A stretch of DNA of 64,000 bases from Tenrec ecaudatus (Eukaryota > Chordata > Mammalia > Afrosoricida > Tenrecidae), in the NCBI RefSeq assembly GCF_050624435.1, contig NC_134538.1, forward strand, positions 124,850,937 to 124,914,936, written 5' to 3'. Numbering within the stretch: position 1 is the stretch's first letter; each line of letters begins with the position of its first letter. A program made the position numbers and the translations under genes. Of this stretch, positions 45,453-60,200 are shown one piece after another. The notes beneath the pieces are model-generated. The model was given only the letters and a program-made list of their open reading frames with translations. It was not told the origin of the DNA and searched no databases.

Positions 45453-48400
45453 CTAGGAGAGAAAAGAAAGGCTCCTTTCAGAACCACACATTGGGGATTG
45501 CCCACCACACGGGTTCATAACCTGGGCCACAGTATGCCCACCTATAACAACGGCGATGTCTCACCGCCTCCTGGACACGGCACAGGGCAGCTGCCATGGA
45601 CAAACGGGGTAGTGGTGAGAAGCACCCTGTATGTCTAAGGGTGCCGAGGTCACGTGATTCCTTTCTCGTTCCTACATGACCTGTGGATGGCAAGGGGAAC
45701 TGTCCAAGTAGGGGAGGGGAGCATGGGGTCTCATGCTAAGCAGAGGGGCTGTGGCCATAGAGGCTCTGGGTTCAGGGCATTTGGCCTCTCTTAGTCCAGG
45801 CACCCTCCTCTCTGAGTTGTGCACAATCACTTTGGCTTCAGAGAGGCCAAAGGTTTTACTGAGGTGATACATGGGGAGACTAACAGCAGGCAGGGAACAG
45901 CTATTGTTACTGTCATGTCTGCTGCCTGTGGTAGGGCTGATGGCTGGCATGTGGGGTTCTGGGCAGGTATACAGGGTGCTGTGGGCACACACCAGGCCTG
46001 GTGAGGGCGAGAGGGTGCCTCCAGCTGGACTCAGGGAGCACTGCAGGTCAAACACGCCTCTCTCCTGACCCCAGCAAAACAGGCACTATGACTCAGCAAG
46101 GGGGGGACCCTGCTTCATCCACGATCCCCTGATGCAAAACCTGTCATCTCGTCATCACCAAGTTCTAGCCAAGAGCTGAAGGCAATCCCCAAAGGGCAAA
46201 ATGCTAACATGTTCCAATTTGGTGTCTCCAGAACACATGGCACGTCTGAGGCAGCCTAACAACAGGGCCACATACATATAACATTCATGCCACCCCCCCA
46301 CCCTATGCCACTCCCTGCCTTGGTTCATCTCAAGTGTAGGAAACTCTACAGTCTCCTCATATTCCCACCCTGATAGCGCCTCTGGAAAGGGAACTTCTAC
46401 ACACAGGGGCCCTTTGGGAAGGCCCTCAGTGGCACAGAGAACACCCACCAGGGGGCATCTCCTGTAATTTTTGCAGTAGCCACGGCAGGGAGGCAGCAGC
46501 TGTGCTATTAACAGATGGGAAAAGCACATCTCTGGGAAGGGATGTACCCAAGTTCATATAAACTGGAAAACTTCATGCCTGTGAGTCAGTTCCAACTCCC
46601 AGTGACCATACAGGCAGAGCAGAACAGGAGGTGTCCGAACTGTAAGTCTTTACGGAAGCAGACTGCCATCACTCTCTCCTGTTCTCACCCAGGTTCCTCA
46701 ACAAAGATTGTATAGTTGGAAATCATAATAATAATAATGTGGGGAAAAAAAACCCAAACTCACTGCTATCTAATCAATGCCAACTCATAGCAACTCTATA
46801 CGGCAGGGTAGAACTGCCCCGTGAGTTTCCAACTTGTTTGCGGGAGCAGAAAGCCCCATCTTTCTCCAGTCACCATGGCTCCTAATAATAATAATGTGTT
46901 TTCCTGAAAGTAAGACATCCCCCCAAAATAAGACCTAATTACAGTTTTGCCTCTCACTGAAATATAAGGCATCCCCCTGAAAACTAGACCTCCCCCAAAA
47001 TAAGCCCCCACCAAAGCTACCGTAACTCTGGACTCTGGGCCTGCTGCACAGCTCACTTGGCCTCAGTGCAGCCAGAGCAGACAGGAAGTGCGAGGTCTCT
47101 TTTAATAAAATAATAAAACTTAAACAATAAATGTGTACTGTATTCTTCTTCATGGAAGAATTTTCAGGGGATGCCTGAAAATAAGACCTAGCGTATCTTT
47201 GGGAGCCAAAATTAATATGACACTTTTTATTTTCGGGGAAATAGTAGCAACTAACAGTTTGTGCACACTTAGTATGTGCTGGTATTTTCTAGAGGTTTTA
47301 TATGAATAAATGAATTGGATCCTCAGAAGAACCATGTGAGGTGGGTCTTTGTGGCGTGGTCATGACTCTCATTTTATAGATGAAGAAACAAGCACAGAGA
47401 GGTTAAGTGGTTTGCTCAAGGTCACACAGCTAAGGACTAGGAAAGCCAATGTTTAGAAGCCAGAGGGCCAGATTCCCGAGTCCAAGCTGTTAACTAGAAT
47501 ACCTAACTGAAGCTGCAGGGTCTGACCCAATGCCCACCTGCTCTGCCGTGCCCCTTTGCCCCTGGGAGCTTACCTGTCGGTTGTGTCCTGGGCTGGAAAT
47601 GCTTGAAGGACTGGATTGTGACAAAGCTAGGCTGCTATTTTTCCCAACCTAAAAGACACCAGGGAAGTCAGTCCTCAGACGGAGGAGCTGGGGCGACGTC
47701 TCTGCCCTCCAGTCCCATCCTGTTTCTCGCTCAGACTCCATGGAACCTAGTGCCCAGGCTGGGTTTTCTTCTGGGTCTGGTTTCCCTGCTAGCACACTCT
47801 GCTCATAGCCTGCAGGAGAACAGCCAGATACTGTTGGCCTCCATTCTGGGTGCTGGGGAAGGAGGGAGCTTTGCCCGAGATACGGTCAGAGGGTAACAGT
47901 ACTGGGCTCGCTGCCTTCCTCTGAGGTTGGGCTTGAGGCAAGGACAGCCCATGCCCAGTGCCCCTCAACTCTGTGCCTTAAGCAGTTTGCAGAGGCCACT
48001 CTGATGGTCCAGCAACAGCCTGTTCATTACATAGGTTTCTAATGTCTGCAGGCGCCAGCCTTATATCCCGAGTCTTGGTTTGTGCAGCAAATTCTGGCTT
48101 TTCGTTTCCCAGACATCATCAAATGGGTCCCCAACTTGTCCCCACAGCACCTACTGGTCTTAGCTTTCCCCGCCTTGTGTCCTAAGAGCACCAGTCTGGA
48201 TTGCAGGGGTCTTACAATTGACACTGGATCCCAGAGGCTTCCCTCCACATCTGGAACTCGCCGGCCCAGTGACAGGCAGCAGGTACTGGCCGAGTTTGAG
48301 ACCTGAAGCCGACTAGACCTCGTCTCTGGTTCTGGCGGAATCGCCATGCTTACTGTGCATGTCCTCTGTTCCTGCAGACCCATCCATCGGCCGAGCAGGG

Positions 48401-51400
48401 TGTGCTCAGCACCGAGGCACAGACTCCAGAGTCACTGTGCCTGGGCTGAAGCCCCAGATCTGAGAGTGGTACAATTTGGGGGCAGGTGCACTGCATAATT
48501 ATCCTGTGCCTTGGTTTGCTCATCTGTAAAATGGGGGTGGGGGTTAGCTGTGTGTACTGTTTCCTCCTCAAATGGGGACAATGAGGACTTGAAGGAGCCC
48601 TGGTGGTGGAGTGGCTAGTGGCAGTTGAAGTCCCTTCAAGGGGGTTTAAACAGCTCTGAGGGAGGAAACCTGGCGGGCGGTGTGTGCCTGTAAAGGCATC
48701 CGACTTGAAAAGCCTCTGGGGCAGCTTGACAATGTCACGTGGGGGTGGGGTGGGTCGCTATAAGTCCGAATGGGCAGCACCCAGGGTCGGCGATTAGCCA
48801 CCCACTTTATGATCCCGTCACCCAAGTGTTAGGTGCGTCCAGTTTTATCTCCATTGGGTGAGGGGCTTGCTCACTTCATCGCTGCTCAAATTGTGCTTGC
48901 ACCTGATAACCTGTCAGAGATGTGGGGTGGGGCCTGGTCCCACCCTGGCCTCTGGACCTTGTGGACCTTGTGCTCAGAGCGGAGGGTCTGTGTCCAGGCA
49001 GGTGGGCCTGCATCTCCCTTCCTGCTTGCCGGACCTATAACTGCTGGGGAGTTTACTAGGGATTTACGGATCCCCGCCAGACGCTCCCCTGGTCAGGTCT
49101 TTTTTTCCCCCCCTGGCCAGGTCTTGCGGACTCTCCTCAACAGTGCCACCAGACAAGGCAAGGGTTTCCCCCCAGTCTTCATCCCTAGATGGGGCTGGGG
49201 GCTGGGCCTGTAGGAGCTGTGGTCGTGTGGGTAGCATGCTTCCTCCTCTGAGGAGAGCCAGGCCAGCCCCTCACAACCTGCATGCTCCCCAGCTGCTCAC
49301 ATGGGCTGAGCATCCCGTGCGGGCAGGAAGCTTCCCCAGCCCATGGAGGAAGCCTGGGCTTGACTGACACTCCAGGGGATGGGGCAGGCACCCTTCTTGG
49401 GTCCCGCCACTCACCTCCAGCTTTCCTCCCCATACACACGCACATCTGGGCAGTGTCACTGAACTCTCCTTTGCCAACTGGCATGGGTCACGTGGGGGCT
49501 GGGACCCCGGGTTTGGTCTCAGTCCTCATCATTTTACCCGCCAGGGGCCTCAGGTTCCTCTAAACATGATCCCAAGGGGATCAGACAAACCTTTTTAACC
49601 ACTTACTCACTGCGGTCCAGCCAACCTACAGGGCAGAGTAGAACTGCGCCCATGGGTCTCGGAGACAAGTAGCTCTTTGCAGGAGGAGAGCGCACCCTCT
49701 TTATCCTGCAGAATGAGAGGCCAGTGGTTTGGGAGGACTGACTTTGTGGTTAGCTGACTAACGTGTCACCAGTATGCCACTGGGGCTCAGGACCTCTAAT
49801 AAAACCATCCTCAGAAACCAAAGCCAGAGACAGAACCAGAAAGGGGGCGTTGTGGGGGGGGGGGGGGACTGCGTTCCTCGGTTTACCCCATCTGCAAACC
49901 TGGTGAGGTGCAGAATAATGGAGTAAAGATTTCGAACAGTGCCGGGTACATAACAAAAGCCAGAGAAAGTATCTGTTCAGTAGCAGAGGGTGGCTACCCT
50001 TTGGGGACAACAGTTACGGCAGTCAAGGTTATGATGAGCCACTTGACCACGCAAGGGCAGCCGCTGCCCACAGCCCCGCAGAGGGCGGCGCCGGTGGCCC
50101 CTGGAAGGCTGGGTCCCTTACCTGCCGAGAGGAGGTGCTGTTAACGGGCTCGGGCACCGGTGCGAGAAGGCTGGGCGGGTTCTTTCTGTGGACGCTGTTC
50201 ATACCAGGCATTTTTGTGATTTTACAGGCTTTGCTACTAGAACTGGAGTTTTTACGCTTTTTCCCTTCTGACTTGTCAAAAGAGAGGGGCAGAGAAGACA
50301 CGGCATTGTGTGAGGCCAGAGAGAGGTCCCCTGCGTGGAGCGCGAGGGAGGGCACGGAGAGGGGACAGGGGCCAAGGCCGCCATCCACCGAGCCCACGTG
50401 TCTCGCAGAGTCCGCGGGGCCGCCGGGCAGCAAGGTCCGTCCTGAGGGCTCCAGTTTGGCACTGAGTGGGCTCACCCCATTGTTGGCGCTGTGCACGGGC
50501 AGGCGGTCGTAGCAGGGGCCCGCCTGGTAGGAGTTCAACACACAGTTCTTTTTGTGGGGCCCTGCCAACAGAGACGGGAGGGAGGTCCGCAAGGACAGGG
50601 GGCAGGGGGCGGGGGCGGGAGAGGAGGAGGAGGAAGTGGAAGGCTGCGGCTTCCTCTTTTTGTTACTCGGACACTCGTCGCCCCGGGCGCACAGGTCTTT
50701 GACTTTTGAGGATTTGCTGGTTTTGGTTTTGGATGGCTTGTGGGAGGGGGCAGGGAGGACGGCTGGGATGGGGGACAGGGCGGAGGGGGCCTTGAAGGTG
50801 GAGTCCATGAGGCCGAGGGTGGCCGCCATGTGGGGGAAGGCCGTGGGGTGGGGCATGAGGGCGCTGGGGTCCGGCGCGGCCACGAACGCCGTGTTGGAGA
50901 GCATAGCGGACGTCATGATGTAGGAGGAGGCGAGCCGCGAGCTGATGGGCGCCGAGGGAAGAAACACGGCGCCCGGGCTGCTGAAAGGCTGCAGCACGGT
51001 GGCGGGCACCGGGGCGGCGATGTGGGCTGCGGGCGCGGGCACCGGGCTGTCGGCCGCGGGAGGGATCTTCCTGCGCGCGAGAGAAGAGCAAGAGGCACCG
51101 TGAGCTGCACAGTGAGCGGCGGGGCAGACCGGACGATGGAACATGAAGCCTTGGAGGATGGCAGAGTCGGGACGATGGCCCTTCCGCATGGTGCCCCCAT
51201 TGCAACACCCCGCCACCTCGCCCGGACGCTGGAGGATGGCCGCGTGGGAGGCAAATGCTGGGGACGCTGGGGTCACGCGTGGGAGGCAAATGCTATGCAG
51301 GACAGGCAAGTCCGCGAGGAAGACCCGCCCCCTGCAAGCCCCTGGCATTGGCAGGGATGGAGGTGATAGCTGAATGGGCAGTTTTAGGTCCACCAGATTT

Positions 51401-54188
51401 GAAGTGTGGGGGAGGTCTGTGTCACCTGCACAGCTGGACTGCCGGTCTCTCTCTTCCTGGCAGCAGCCTCTACCAACCGGCCCTCAGGGTCCCTCGTGTC
51501 TAGATCCTCGCCCTCCTGCGCTCCTCTCTCAGCTGGGCACAGCCACCCTCAAAGGCCAGCGCCCTCTGGCTTCTGTTTCCATGTGGGCTTGCTGACCCCC
51601 TCCAATCCCCGCACATAGGATGACTGCAGGTGCGGTGGGCACTCTAGGGCTTGGGAAATGATAAGGGCCCCATGTCCCCCACCAGACCCAGACAGATTTA
51701 TTGTTGCTCCCTACTCTGCCCCCCCATTCCTGCCAGCTCTCCCCAAGGGAAGCTGTCCCAGGGGTGGGCTGCTCTTCCCTAGGCGTGAGGCACCACGTGA
51801 GGAAGGAAGGGGTGAGAGGGCGGGGACTTGCAGGTGTCCAGAGAGGAGGCTCTGGTTTGTCCGGAAGGTCAATGCAGGGTATGGGCAGGAAGAGAGGTAT
51901 GGATGGGGCTGGCGGCGGCATGGTTTCCCTCTTGGATCTCCAGGGAGGGTGGAGAGAGCATCCGGGCAGAAACCCTGCCTCCCACACCTGCTTGGTCCCT
52001 CTGGGGCCCCCCTGCCAACCTCTCTTTTGATTTATGCTGGAAGCAGCCTTCACATTCAAGGCTTGGCCCAGGTCAGTGCTGCTGCCATCTAGGGGCTGGG
52101 CCCAGGCACAGGGGCTACCAGCAACGAGACACCATGTGTGCTCAATTTTTGCCACAAAAAAGGAGGGGGCACTAATCCTGGGATTAGTTTTCAAGCCAGT
52201 TCTTTCCCATGTTGACCCCTTTTCCCTTCCTCTGTCCCGTGGAAATAACTTTTGGGGTAGATGGGGGATTCCCAGCAATAAGCATCTAGCTCCTCCTCAA
52301 AAGTGCTTGAAGGGGTGGGGTGGAGCTGGTCTGGGGGAGGCCTTTCTCTGCCCTGTCATTAGAAAAGGTGCCAGGGGGCTCTGGAGGGAGCTCCCAAGAG
52401 CACACACCCGTCCTACTGCACTACCCTCCTCTCTCTGAAGAGGCTCTTTCCTGTTTCCCCACCACCTGCCACTGCGTGGGGGTGGGGATGGGCATCAGAC
52501 TTCTGACTTAAGGGTGAGTTCTGTAGAACCCTTTAGAAACCCAGCTTCTAGGAACTGTCAGACCAAGGATACCCAGGATGAATGACCCTGATGGCATTTT
52601 AGGACTTTTCTTGCTCTCAAGATCAAATGATATAAACGAGAGGGCACATGGTGCTTTCGACGTTCTGTTGCAATGATGCATGAGCAGATGGATGGATGGA
52701 TGGGCGAGCAGGTGATTTCTCAGCAGCCACACACAAAACCAGCCACCAGGGGCTTTGCATGCAGGGCAAGGACTCCCATGCCATTGGACGTAAGTCTCAA
52801 CACATCCTCAGAACTGTCTGGCTCTGCACACCCCCTCCTAACAGGATCGGGGAGCATCTCAGGGCAGCAGCATCAGGCTTCCCCTCGGGCTGAGGCCTTC
52901 CTCTGAAAGCAGAGGCAACCTTACCAGCTAGGGCCTGGGAGAAATATAGAAGCCAGTGGGGGAGGGGGGCCTGGCCATCCCTTGTACTATCAAGTTATTT
53001 GCAAAGAGCAGATGGCTGCTTTGGGGTAGGGGGGGCCCCAACCTCACCTCAGATCTGCTCAGATTGCCTTACTCTGTGACCTTCCAAGTACACAATACAA
53101 ATCCACACCTCCACTTTGGAAGTGGGGCTGAAGTCCCCGGTCTTATATGTGGCCGACACCCAGCATAGGGGCAGGGGCTGGTTTTCAGCACTCTGTCCTC
53201 TCCTTCCTCTTCCCTCACTCACAAGTGGGTCTCAGGGGCCGGGGAGGCTAGCCCACTGTCCCCAGGAATGACCCACCCTCCTGCAGAACTGCCTCTCTGC
53301 TCTGCCTGGTGGGCTGGGCCCCAGGTGAAGCGAGTATGCCGGCCTAGGGGTGGGGGTCCCACACAGAAGCCCATAAATGCGGATAAATGACTGACGGCGT
53401 CCCTCCGCCCCTGCCAGCTGGCACGGAGGTCCGGATGCTGACCTGGCGGAAAGAGAATACTGTGTTGGCGTCTCCTGATGCAGAGTTAAATGCTTGTTAA
53501 AGAAAAAAGAGTCTTGGCCGTTCCTTTTCTTCCTAATGTCTTCCATGCCCCCATCGGCTGCCAGGCCTCCGGGTTCGGGCCCGTCGGGGCCTGGGGTTTG
53601 GGCAGCGAGGCTGAGAGGGCAGCGGGGCGCTACGCTCTCCAGGGTGGACACCCAGGCAGCCCCAATGTTGCTCAGTGACAGCAGATTGGTTAGGCAAGTC
53701 CTGAAAAGGGGGGAGGGACCTGGTGCCCTGTGGCTCGGGCTTCTGTGCCTGAGGAGGAAAGGAACACGGAGCTTGAGCTGACAGGGCACCAGGGAGCGAG
53801 AGACACATCAACACAGTCCTGCCGCGCATCCGGCTCGCACACAACCCAGGGCCGTTGGCCGGGCAGTGCCGAGTGGCCGCTGTCTGCAGCGGACCTGGGA
53901 ACACGACTGCACGGGGCAGCTGCTCAGATGGGAAGGAACACAAAGCTTCTCTTGTGGCCCTTTCCGACTCTATACTGTGCGTCAGCTTTTGTGTTTCCTT
54001 CTAGAAAACATTCGCCTCAGGAAGCCCTGCGGAATTGGATGCCAAGGGGCTGGGTGCCCTAGCTGCCTGAGGGGTAGGACGGCTTTTGAATTCTGCCCCC
54101 ACTGCACCCCAGGACCCTCCAGTTACTTGGGAAGGCCTCCCTTGCCTCACCTGGGGGCGGTGGTGGGGATGGTGTGTTTGTGAGAGAG

Positions 54189-54242
<54 letters not shown>

Positions 54243-57200
54243 ACCTGGACCATTGGGGCCCGGGCTGAAGTGACCCATCCATCATCCTAAAGGATTGTGA
54301 TATCCTTTCTGGGGGTGGGTGGGTCCCCGCAAGGCTGGCCTTCCACTATCATCAAGTGGTGTAAAAGGCAGCTGCTGATTTCGGGGGAGGGGAAGGGGGG
54401 TCTGGCATGACTTCCCACAGCACTGGATCGAGAAAGGAGGGTCTCCTTCCATTATTCCTGAGCCCCCAGTGAACATGCAAGGGAGGAGAATCAAGGGACT
54501 GTCAGGAAAGGGAGCTCAGCTGGGTGGGGGTAGGAGGAGGGAGGAGCAGAGGGAGAAGAGGCGTGGTTAGTGAGGTGGGAAGGGCCAAAGACAAACTTTC
54601 CCAACTAGTTTCTAGGCTCAGGACCTACCCTGCTGGCACCACACACACTTGTCCCCAGACGTCAAATCACACAGACATCAGGACACAGCGTGGCGGGGAG
54701 TGTTCATACAGCTAACAGAACACACAACAGAAGCAAAGTATTCCTACCCTTCCATGCTATGAGCCCCAATAAAAAAGGGCCCCCCCCCAGCATACCCCGA
54801 AGTAGATCAGATCTTATCGAAAGAAAGTCGAGTGTAGAAGATAACCAAGGCCCAAAAGACCTGATTCCCAGGCCCCTGCCCCCACCCTGCCCTCACCAAA
54901 AACAAACAACCCATGCAGGTTTTCAAAGCTCTGAAAACGCTTCAGGATCCATCACGAATCCTGACTTCAGAACCATGTTTTTGCCCGGTGAAAAGCCGGC
55001 CCCCAGACATCTGCTGAGCAAGTCCGGAACGAGATAAGGTGGGGGCATCCCTGAGCCGGGCTCGCCCGCTCACTTACTTCCACATCTGCGAATTCAAGTG
55101 CTTCTCTACCATGGAGTTGAGCGCGAATCGAAAGCGATCCCATCTTCTGTCAAACACATAGTACCCTCGTCCCATGAGGCGGCTCCCGAATGAGCAAAAC
55201 TGTGAGGAGCAAAAAAACATTTTAATTGTGATTACAGGTTCACGAGCTAATACAGAGCGTGCCGAGAAGATAGCATTTGCATAAATACACACCGGGGCAC
55301 AATTCTACTCAAAACTGAAGAAGTAGCGCAAAAGCCCAAAGTGTTTCTGTGGGACTTGTCTGAGCTCTAGATTTTCTGCAGAACCTCACGCTATCCATGT
55401 TATCATCCGAGGAGAGCTGCATGTGGTTTTCAGAGGGCACTGAGGTCTAAGTTCTGGATAGAGCTAGCATTTTAGGTTAACAAAACACCCCCTCCCCCCA
55501 AAAAAATAAAAAAAACAAAACTCCTGACCACTAGCAGCCTGGGTGATTTCATCAGCTCACCACACTCTCCTGGGACACTGAGGCTCCCTGCTGTTCATGG
55601 GGCCTCAGAGCTGCTTGCTTTCTGTTTAAGGTCTTCCTGCCTGCTATTCACTTCCAAAGGGGTGAAGCACCTTCCGCTCCCAGGCCCCACACTTCCTCCC
55701 CTCCTCGCATCAGCCCTTTCAGGCCTGGGAAACATGGTCACTCCCAAGTCTGTGCTCACTCTGTTCCCTCTGCCTGCTGTCTCCTCCCCTCTCTCCTCCC
55801 TGCCTATCCCTGTCTGTGGTCTGATGAAGACTCTCATGGTTTATGACCTTCATCTCGATAAAGGCCCCCGGGGGCCAAGTGGTGTGCAATTGGAGGTTAA
55901 CCTAAGGATTGGCAGCTGGAACCATTTGGTGGGCATCTAGCAAGAAAGCACTGGTGACCTGCTGCTTTAAAGACCACAGCCAAGAGAAGGGTCTTTCTGC
56001 TCTGGAACACAGGAGCCTGCCCCGACTTCGACTTCCCCCTGACTCCCGCAGCATCCTCGCTGCCGCCTCTGTTCTCTACACACTGCCTGGAGGTTCCCTT
56101 AGAGACGCTGCTGGTGATACATTCAAGAAGGCCCTATTCTCCCCCCCCCCCCCCACTCCTCATGGAGAGATGATACTAGGGGTGTGGCTAAAGAAATGGC
56201 CCCACACCACGGGCACTGGGAGCACAACACTCCAAACCCATGGTGGAAATACAAACCTCCGGATGTTTGATAAGGCAGTATTTGATTATGATGTTATGAC
56301 AACCACAAGGCCAGCAAACAGACATGCAAGAAGGGGCCTCTGAGAAGGCTACATGACACTGAGAGTTCAGGTAAATCTGCATATGGCTCTATAACTTGAA
56401 TAACTCCAGGGCAGCTTCTGTCCCTCCTTCAGGCCTCCTGGAAGCTCCCTGGCACAGCATCCCAGACATGGTGCTGGACTGGCACTCATTCCATAAACTC
56501 TTCCGGGAACCAGCCTTCTGGAAGAGCTTTCGGGAGGGATTGCAAGAAAGAACCGCCCCTTTGTTCCGTTTCCGCTTGTGCTTTGGTGTGTGTGTATGTT
56601 ACATGGAGGTTTTGCCACCCATCCAATCCAGCCTGTTCCTGCACCTTCCCATTAAGTGTTAGCTCCCCATTAAGTGTGTACTGGCCAAGCAAGGAAGTCA
56701 CCCACCCAAGGTACTTCTCCAGCATGGAAGCTGCCCGCTCCCCCGCCCTCCATCAGCAGGTGGGCGCTGTGTCAGGTCTGGACCAACATGCCTTCTCTAT
56801 TCCAACTGTGAACAACACCCGTAGCAAGTGCCCCTTGCAAAATACGCGTTAGTGCACCAACGGGTCATTAGAGAACGGGCAAAGCAAAGAGCCAAGTCTC
56901 TGGCTTTTCCATTTTAAAGGACGGGCACAGGGGTCTCCCCCAGGCCCAGAGCTGAGCTGATCCATGGTGGCCTGGCAGCTTTTCAGTGGGACAAAGATCT
57001 TGAGGCTCTCAAGAATCTGGGATGCCGGAGGTACCTTTTCCTTGTTGGTATCTCTGTATCAAATTCCATTTTTGTACCGTCTTGCTGAGACTAGTCCTGG
57101 GTGGCAATGAGGGGCTGGAGCTGTCACAGGGGCAGTGAGACCATACAGGAAAGACAGGGTTCCAATCACTCTCCTTTGACACCGGGGCTGTGGAGCCAAC

Positions 57201-60200
57201 CTAGCTGGACCCACCTCGCTCTTGCTTGTGGCTATGTGAGGTCATGAATGGCCTCAGCACGGAAGCCACTTGGGTTGTGTTTCCTATTATGGGGAGGCAA
57301 AGGCGTCCTCACCATCCCTGTATCTGTGCTGGTCAAAGGGCAGCGGCGAATGCTGTGGGTGAACCCTGGGTAACCCCTGTCCCTAGAAGCAGAGCGCGAG
57401 TTTACCTTCATCACAGATCAAAGGGAGGAGGCGCTTAGGCTAACATGATGCAGGCTTCATTCACACAACCCAAGTGACTGAGGGGCAGTGTAGGCGAGCC
57501 CAGCAAGGCTCGGGCCTGCGTGAGCTCGGGCGGTGAGGGCAGTTCCAGGCAGTCCCTTGTCCAGAGCCCACACAGGCCTCCTGCATGTCCCCCTTTGATG
57601 TCAACAACCTTCTGAACTGCTCAAGCAATGGAAGCAAGGACCCTTCTGGTTAATCAGCTCTCATGCTGACATAAAGTGATTCCTCCCTCTCTCTCCTACA
57701 TACTCTCACCACCACCCCTTGCACACCCCTAAGACACCCACACCCACAGTCATTCACTCACTCACTACTTCTGGTGCCATATGGTCACACGAATCACAAT
57801 TAAAATGTAGCACTAGTCAGCGCTGGCACCTGGCACACTGCTCAGACAGACAGCTCCCAGAGCAAGACGCCGCCGCCTAAAACCTCAGGCTCTGCTTCAG
57901 AGGGTCAGGCCAGAAGGGCAGCTCCCAAGTGCACTGAGATACGCACCACTTCCCACCATCCTTACTTCGTGGTGGCCCACACTCAGGTGTTTATTGGACC
58001 ACCACAAGCAGCCGAGAACCCCCCCCCCCCCACCAGCAGCCTGCACAGCTCAGGACAGGAGAAGCAGGCAGAGTGGTGAGCGGACAAGGGAGGCCTACCG
58101 CAAGAGGTCTGGGGTGGTGTGTGGAGAACTGGCAGTCTAGCTTCTCGGCTTCCTCAGCCCCGTCCATCTCTCCCTCATCACTGGACAGTCGGCTGGCGAG
58201 GTCACCTCCGGCGGGGGCCAGCTGGGGTTCTGGAGTGTAGCCACTGGGATTCGAAGAGGCGCTGCTACTTATGCTGTTTGCAGAGGATGGTCTGGGGGCG
58301 AGAGGGGCACAGACTGTTAACACGGCTGAAGGAAGCAGGTCCTCCCAGTTTGAGGGGCCGGGGAAATAGCATACACTGGGTAAGCTAGACCGATGGCAAA
58401 GCAAGCCCTGGGGGGGGGGGGGGCGGGGACGGGGAACGGGACCCCAGGGACCTGGAATGAGCAGGACACCTATTTCCCGGGGCAGTGATCACCTCTGGGT
58501 TCAGGCGCACCCATCCTACATAATTTGTGTCTGCATCTAGCTGCTTCCTTTTGCAGGTGGAAACACTTTGAAACCGGGGCAGATAGACAGGTGAAGGCTT
58601 CAGAAAGCTCATGGAGAAATCCCACCATCTGTGCATCCCATTTTCCCACGGTTTCTGGAAGCTCCCTCGCATAACTGGGACACTTGACAGGGAGACCAAG
58701 CAGGTCAAAAGAACTTCAAACCAATTGGCAGAAACGCCAGTGAGCCAGACAGGCCTGCCTCGCAAGCAGTCTTTGCTGCTGAACGCTGACCCTCATGAGA
58801 GGGCTCACTCACCGAAACCCACAAGAGCCCTCCACTGACAGCGAGGTCTGCTTCTTAGTAGCAAGCGACACATGGGGTGGGGGTGTTGTCTGGTTGGATT
58901 TTCTAAGGCAACAATGTGTCCGTTTACTTTTTGGCAGGATACTTTTCACCACTATCTGGCATGCTTGGCTGATGGTAGCTGAAGAAATCTTTTTTCCCTT
59001 CATCTGTGTAAAACAATCCAACCCATCCTATCAGTATGGCTACTGTTGCTGGCTACTGTTGAGTTTATTTTCCGCTCAGAGTGACATCACCCTCCCCCAC
59101 CTCCGGGGCCCCAAACACGTTACAGAGTAGAACTTCCTCCGAGGGGTTATTTTAGTATTATTTGGGGGCTGTAATTGTTACAGCAGCAGATCTTCCGGCC
59201 AGACATTCCCAGGGAGCCTCCACTGCGGGTGCAGCAATGGCATGGGAGGGGCAGCATTCCTGAGGCGTTTCCTAGGCAGTCAAACAAAACCACACCAGGC
59301 CAAAAAAAAAAAAAAATCAAAACCAACAAGAATACCCACTTCAGTGAGTTAGCAAGTCACAGAGAGTTTTTCTCCGCCCTCACTGGGTGACTGACCAGAG
59401 AAGGGTAGCAGAGATGGGCAGAATTTTTGTTATTATTATTTGAAAAGTCTTTTTTTTTTCTGCTTTAAAAGCTGCCCCCTCCGAGTCACATGAAGCAGCA
59501 TTTCCACCCCGGGTGTCTGCGCCTTCGGCACTGTGTAGACCTCAAATATCCAGGGGCAAGCCCGGTCCCAGAGGCATCGTCTTATGAACAACGAAGCCAC
59601 AGGGAGTTTTTCCAGGGTTGTTATGCAAACTCTGGTGGCCTGACCATGTGTTTAGTGGTTGTCACCTCCATAACATGACGTTGCATGCTAAAAGCCCTTA
59701 GTCCAGGAACACATGTCCACGAGTGGGTCCCCTTCCCCGGAGGAGCAACATCCTACTGTTTGCTTACAGGTGAAAACCCAAACAGGGAAATGGTTCTGAA
59801 AATGATGGGGCATAAAACATGGCGTCTGTAACCCTGCTGCCCAGGATCAGGTGCTGTTAGCATCCTGATGCCCATCTGTGCTGATCGGCGATGAGAATCC
59901 ATCCTTAATTCTTCTTCAGGGAGCACACCATGCATGTTTCCCAGCAGTTTTCCAGTCATCCTAACTGGGCCACAGCGCACACTGGATTTGAGACTTGCTC
60001 CTTGTGAAGAACATTAGCAAAGCTGTAGACATCTTTCCAAGTCAAAAAATACAGAGACAGACTGTCATGTTCAGTATGCCAGTGTTCCAGAGGACAGGTA
60101 AGTCACGACTTACTTAGTGACTCTTCTGTGGTGGTTTTCCATGCTGCCTAACAGGCTTCACGTCAAGTCTGCCATGATGGCAAGATTGCCCTGTCCTGCC

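Larger units (their letters stand above)
45453..50121 (-). other. ATXN7L1: ATXN7L1 last intron
   Basis: A 4.7-kb intron holding two minus-strand SINEs, a mariner-like MITE, a nearly complete MIR and one plus-strand SINE. An additional small in-frame exon may be hidden here; none was recognised. Confidence 0.7.

Noticed and set aside
49301-49460. Candidate missing ATXN7L1 exon reading VGKGEFSDTAQ on the minus strand
   Set aside because: The start resembles a remembered human segment, but the rest does not align, the acceptor has no pyrimidine tract and the length is wrong.
50740-51366. Long plus-strand frame opposite the ATXN7L1 long exon
   Set aside because: Shadow of the GC-rich coding exon on the other strand; no recognisable protein.
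51529-52278. 249-codon minus-strand frame
   Set aside because: Low-complexity, Pro/Ser-rich; no splice-site or homology support within ATXN7L1.
53232-53789. 186-codon minus-strand frame in an ATXN7L1 intron
   Set aside because: GC-rich intron. It contains DGGMEDIRKKRNGQDSFFFN but I recall nothing like it in ATXN7L1, and the frame is no longer than chance allows at this GC. An alternative first exon cannot be fully excluded.
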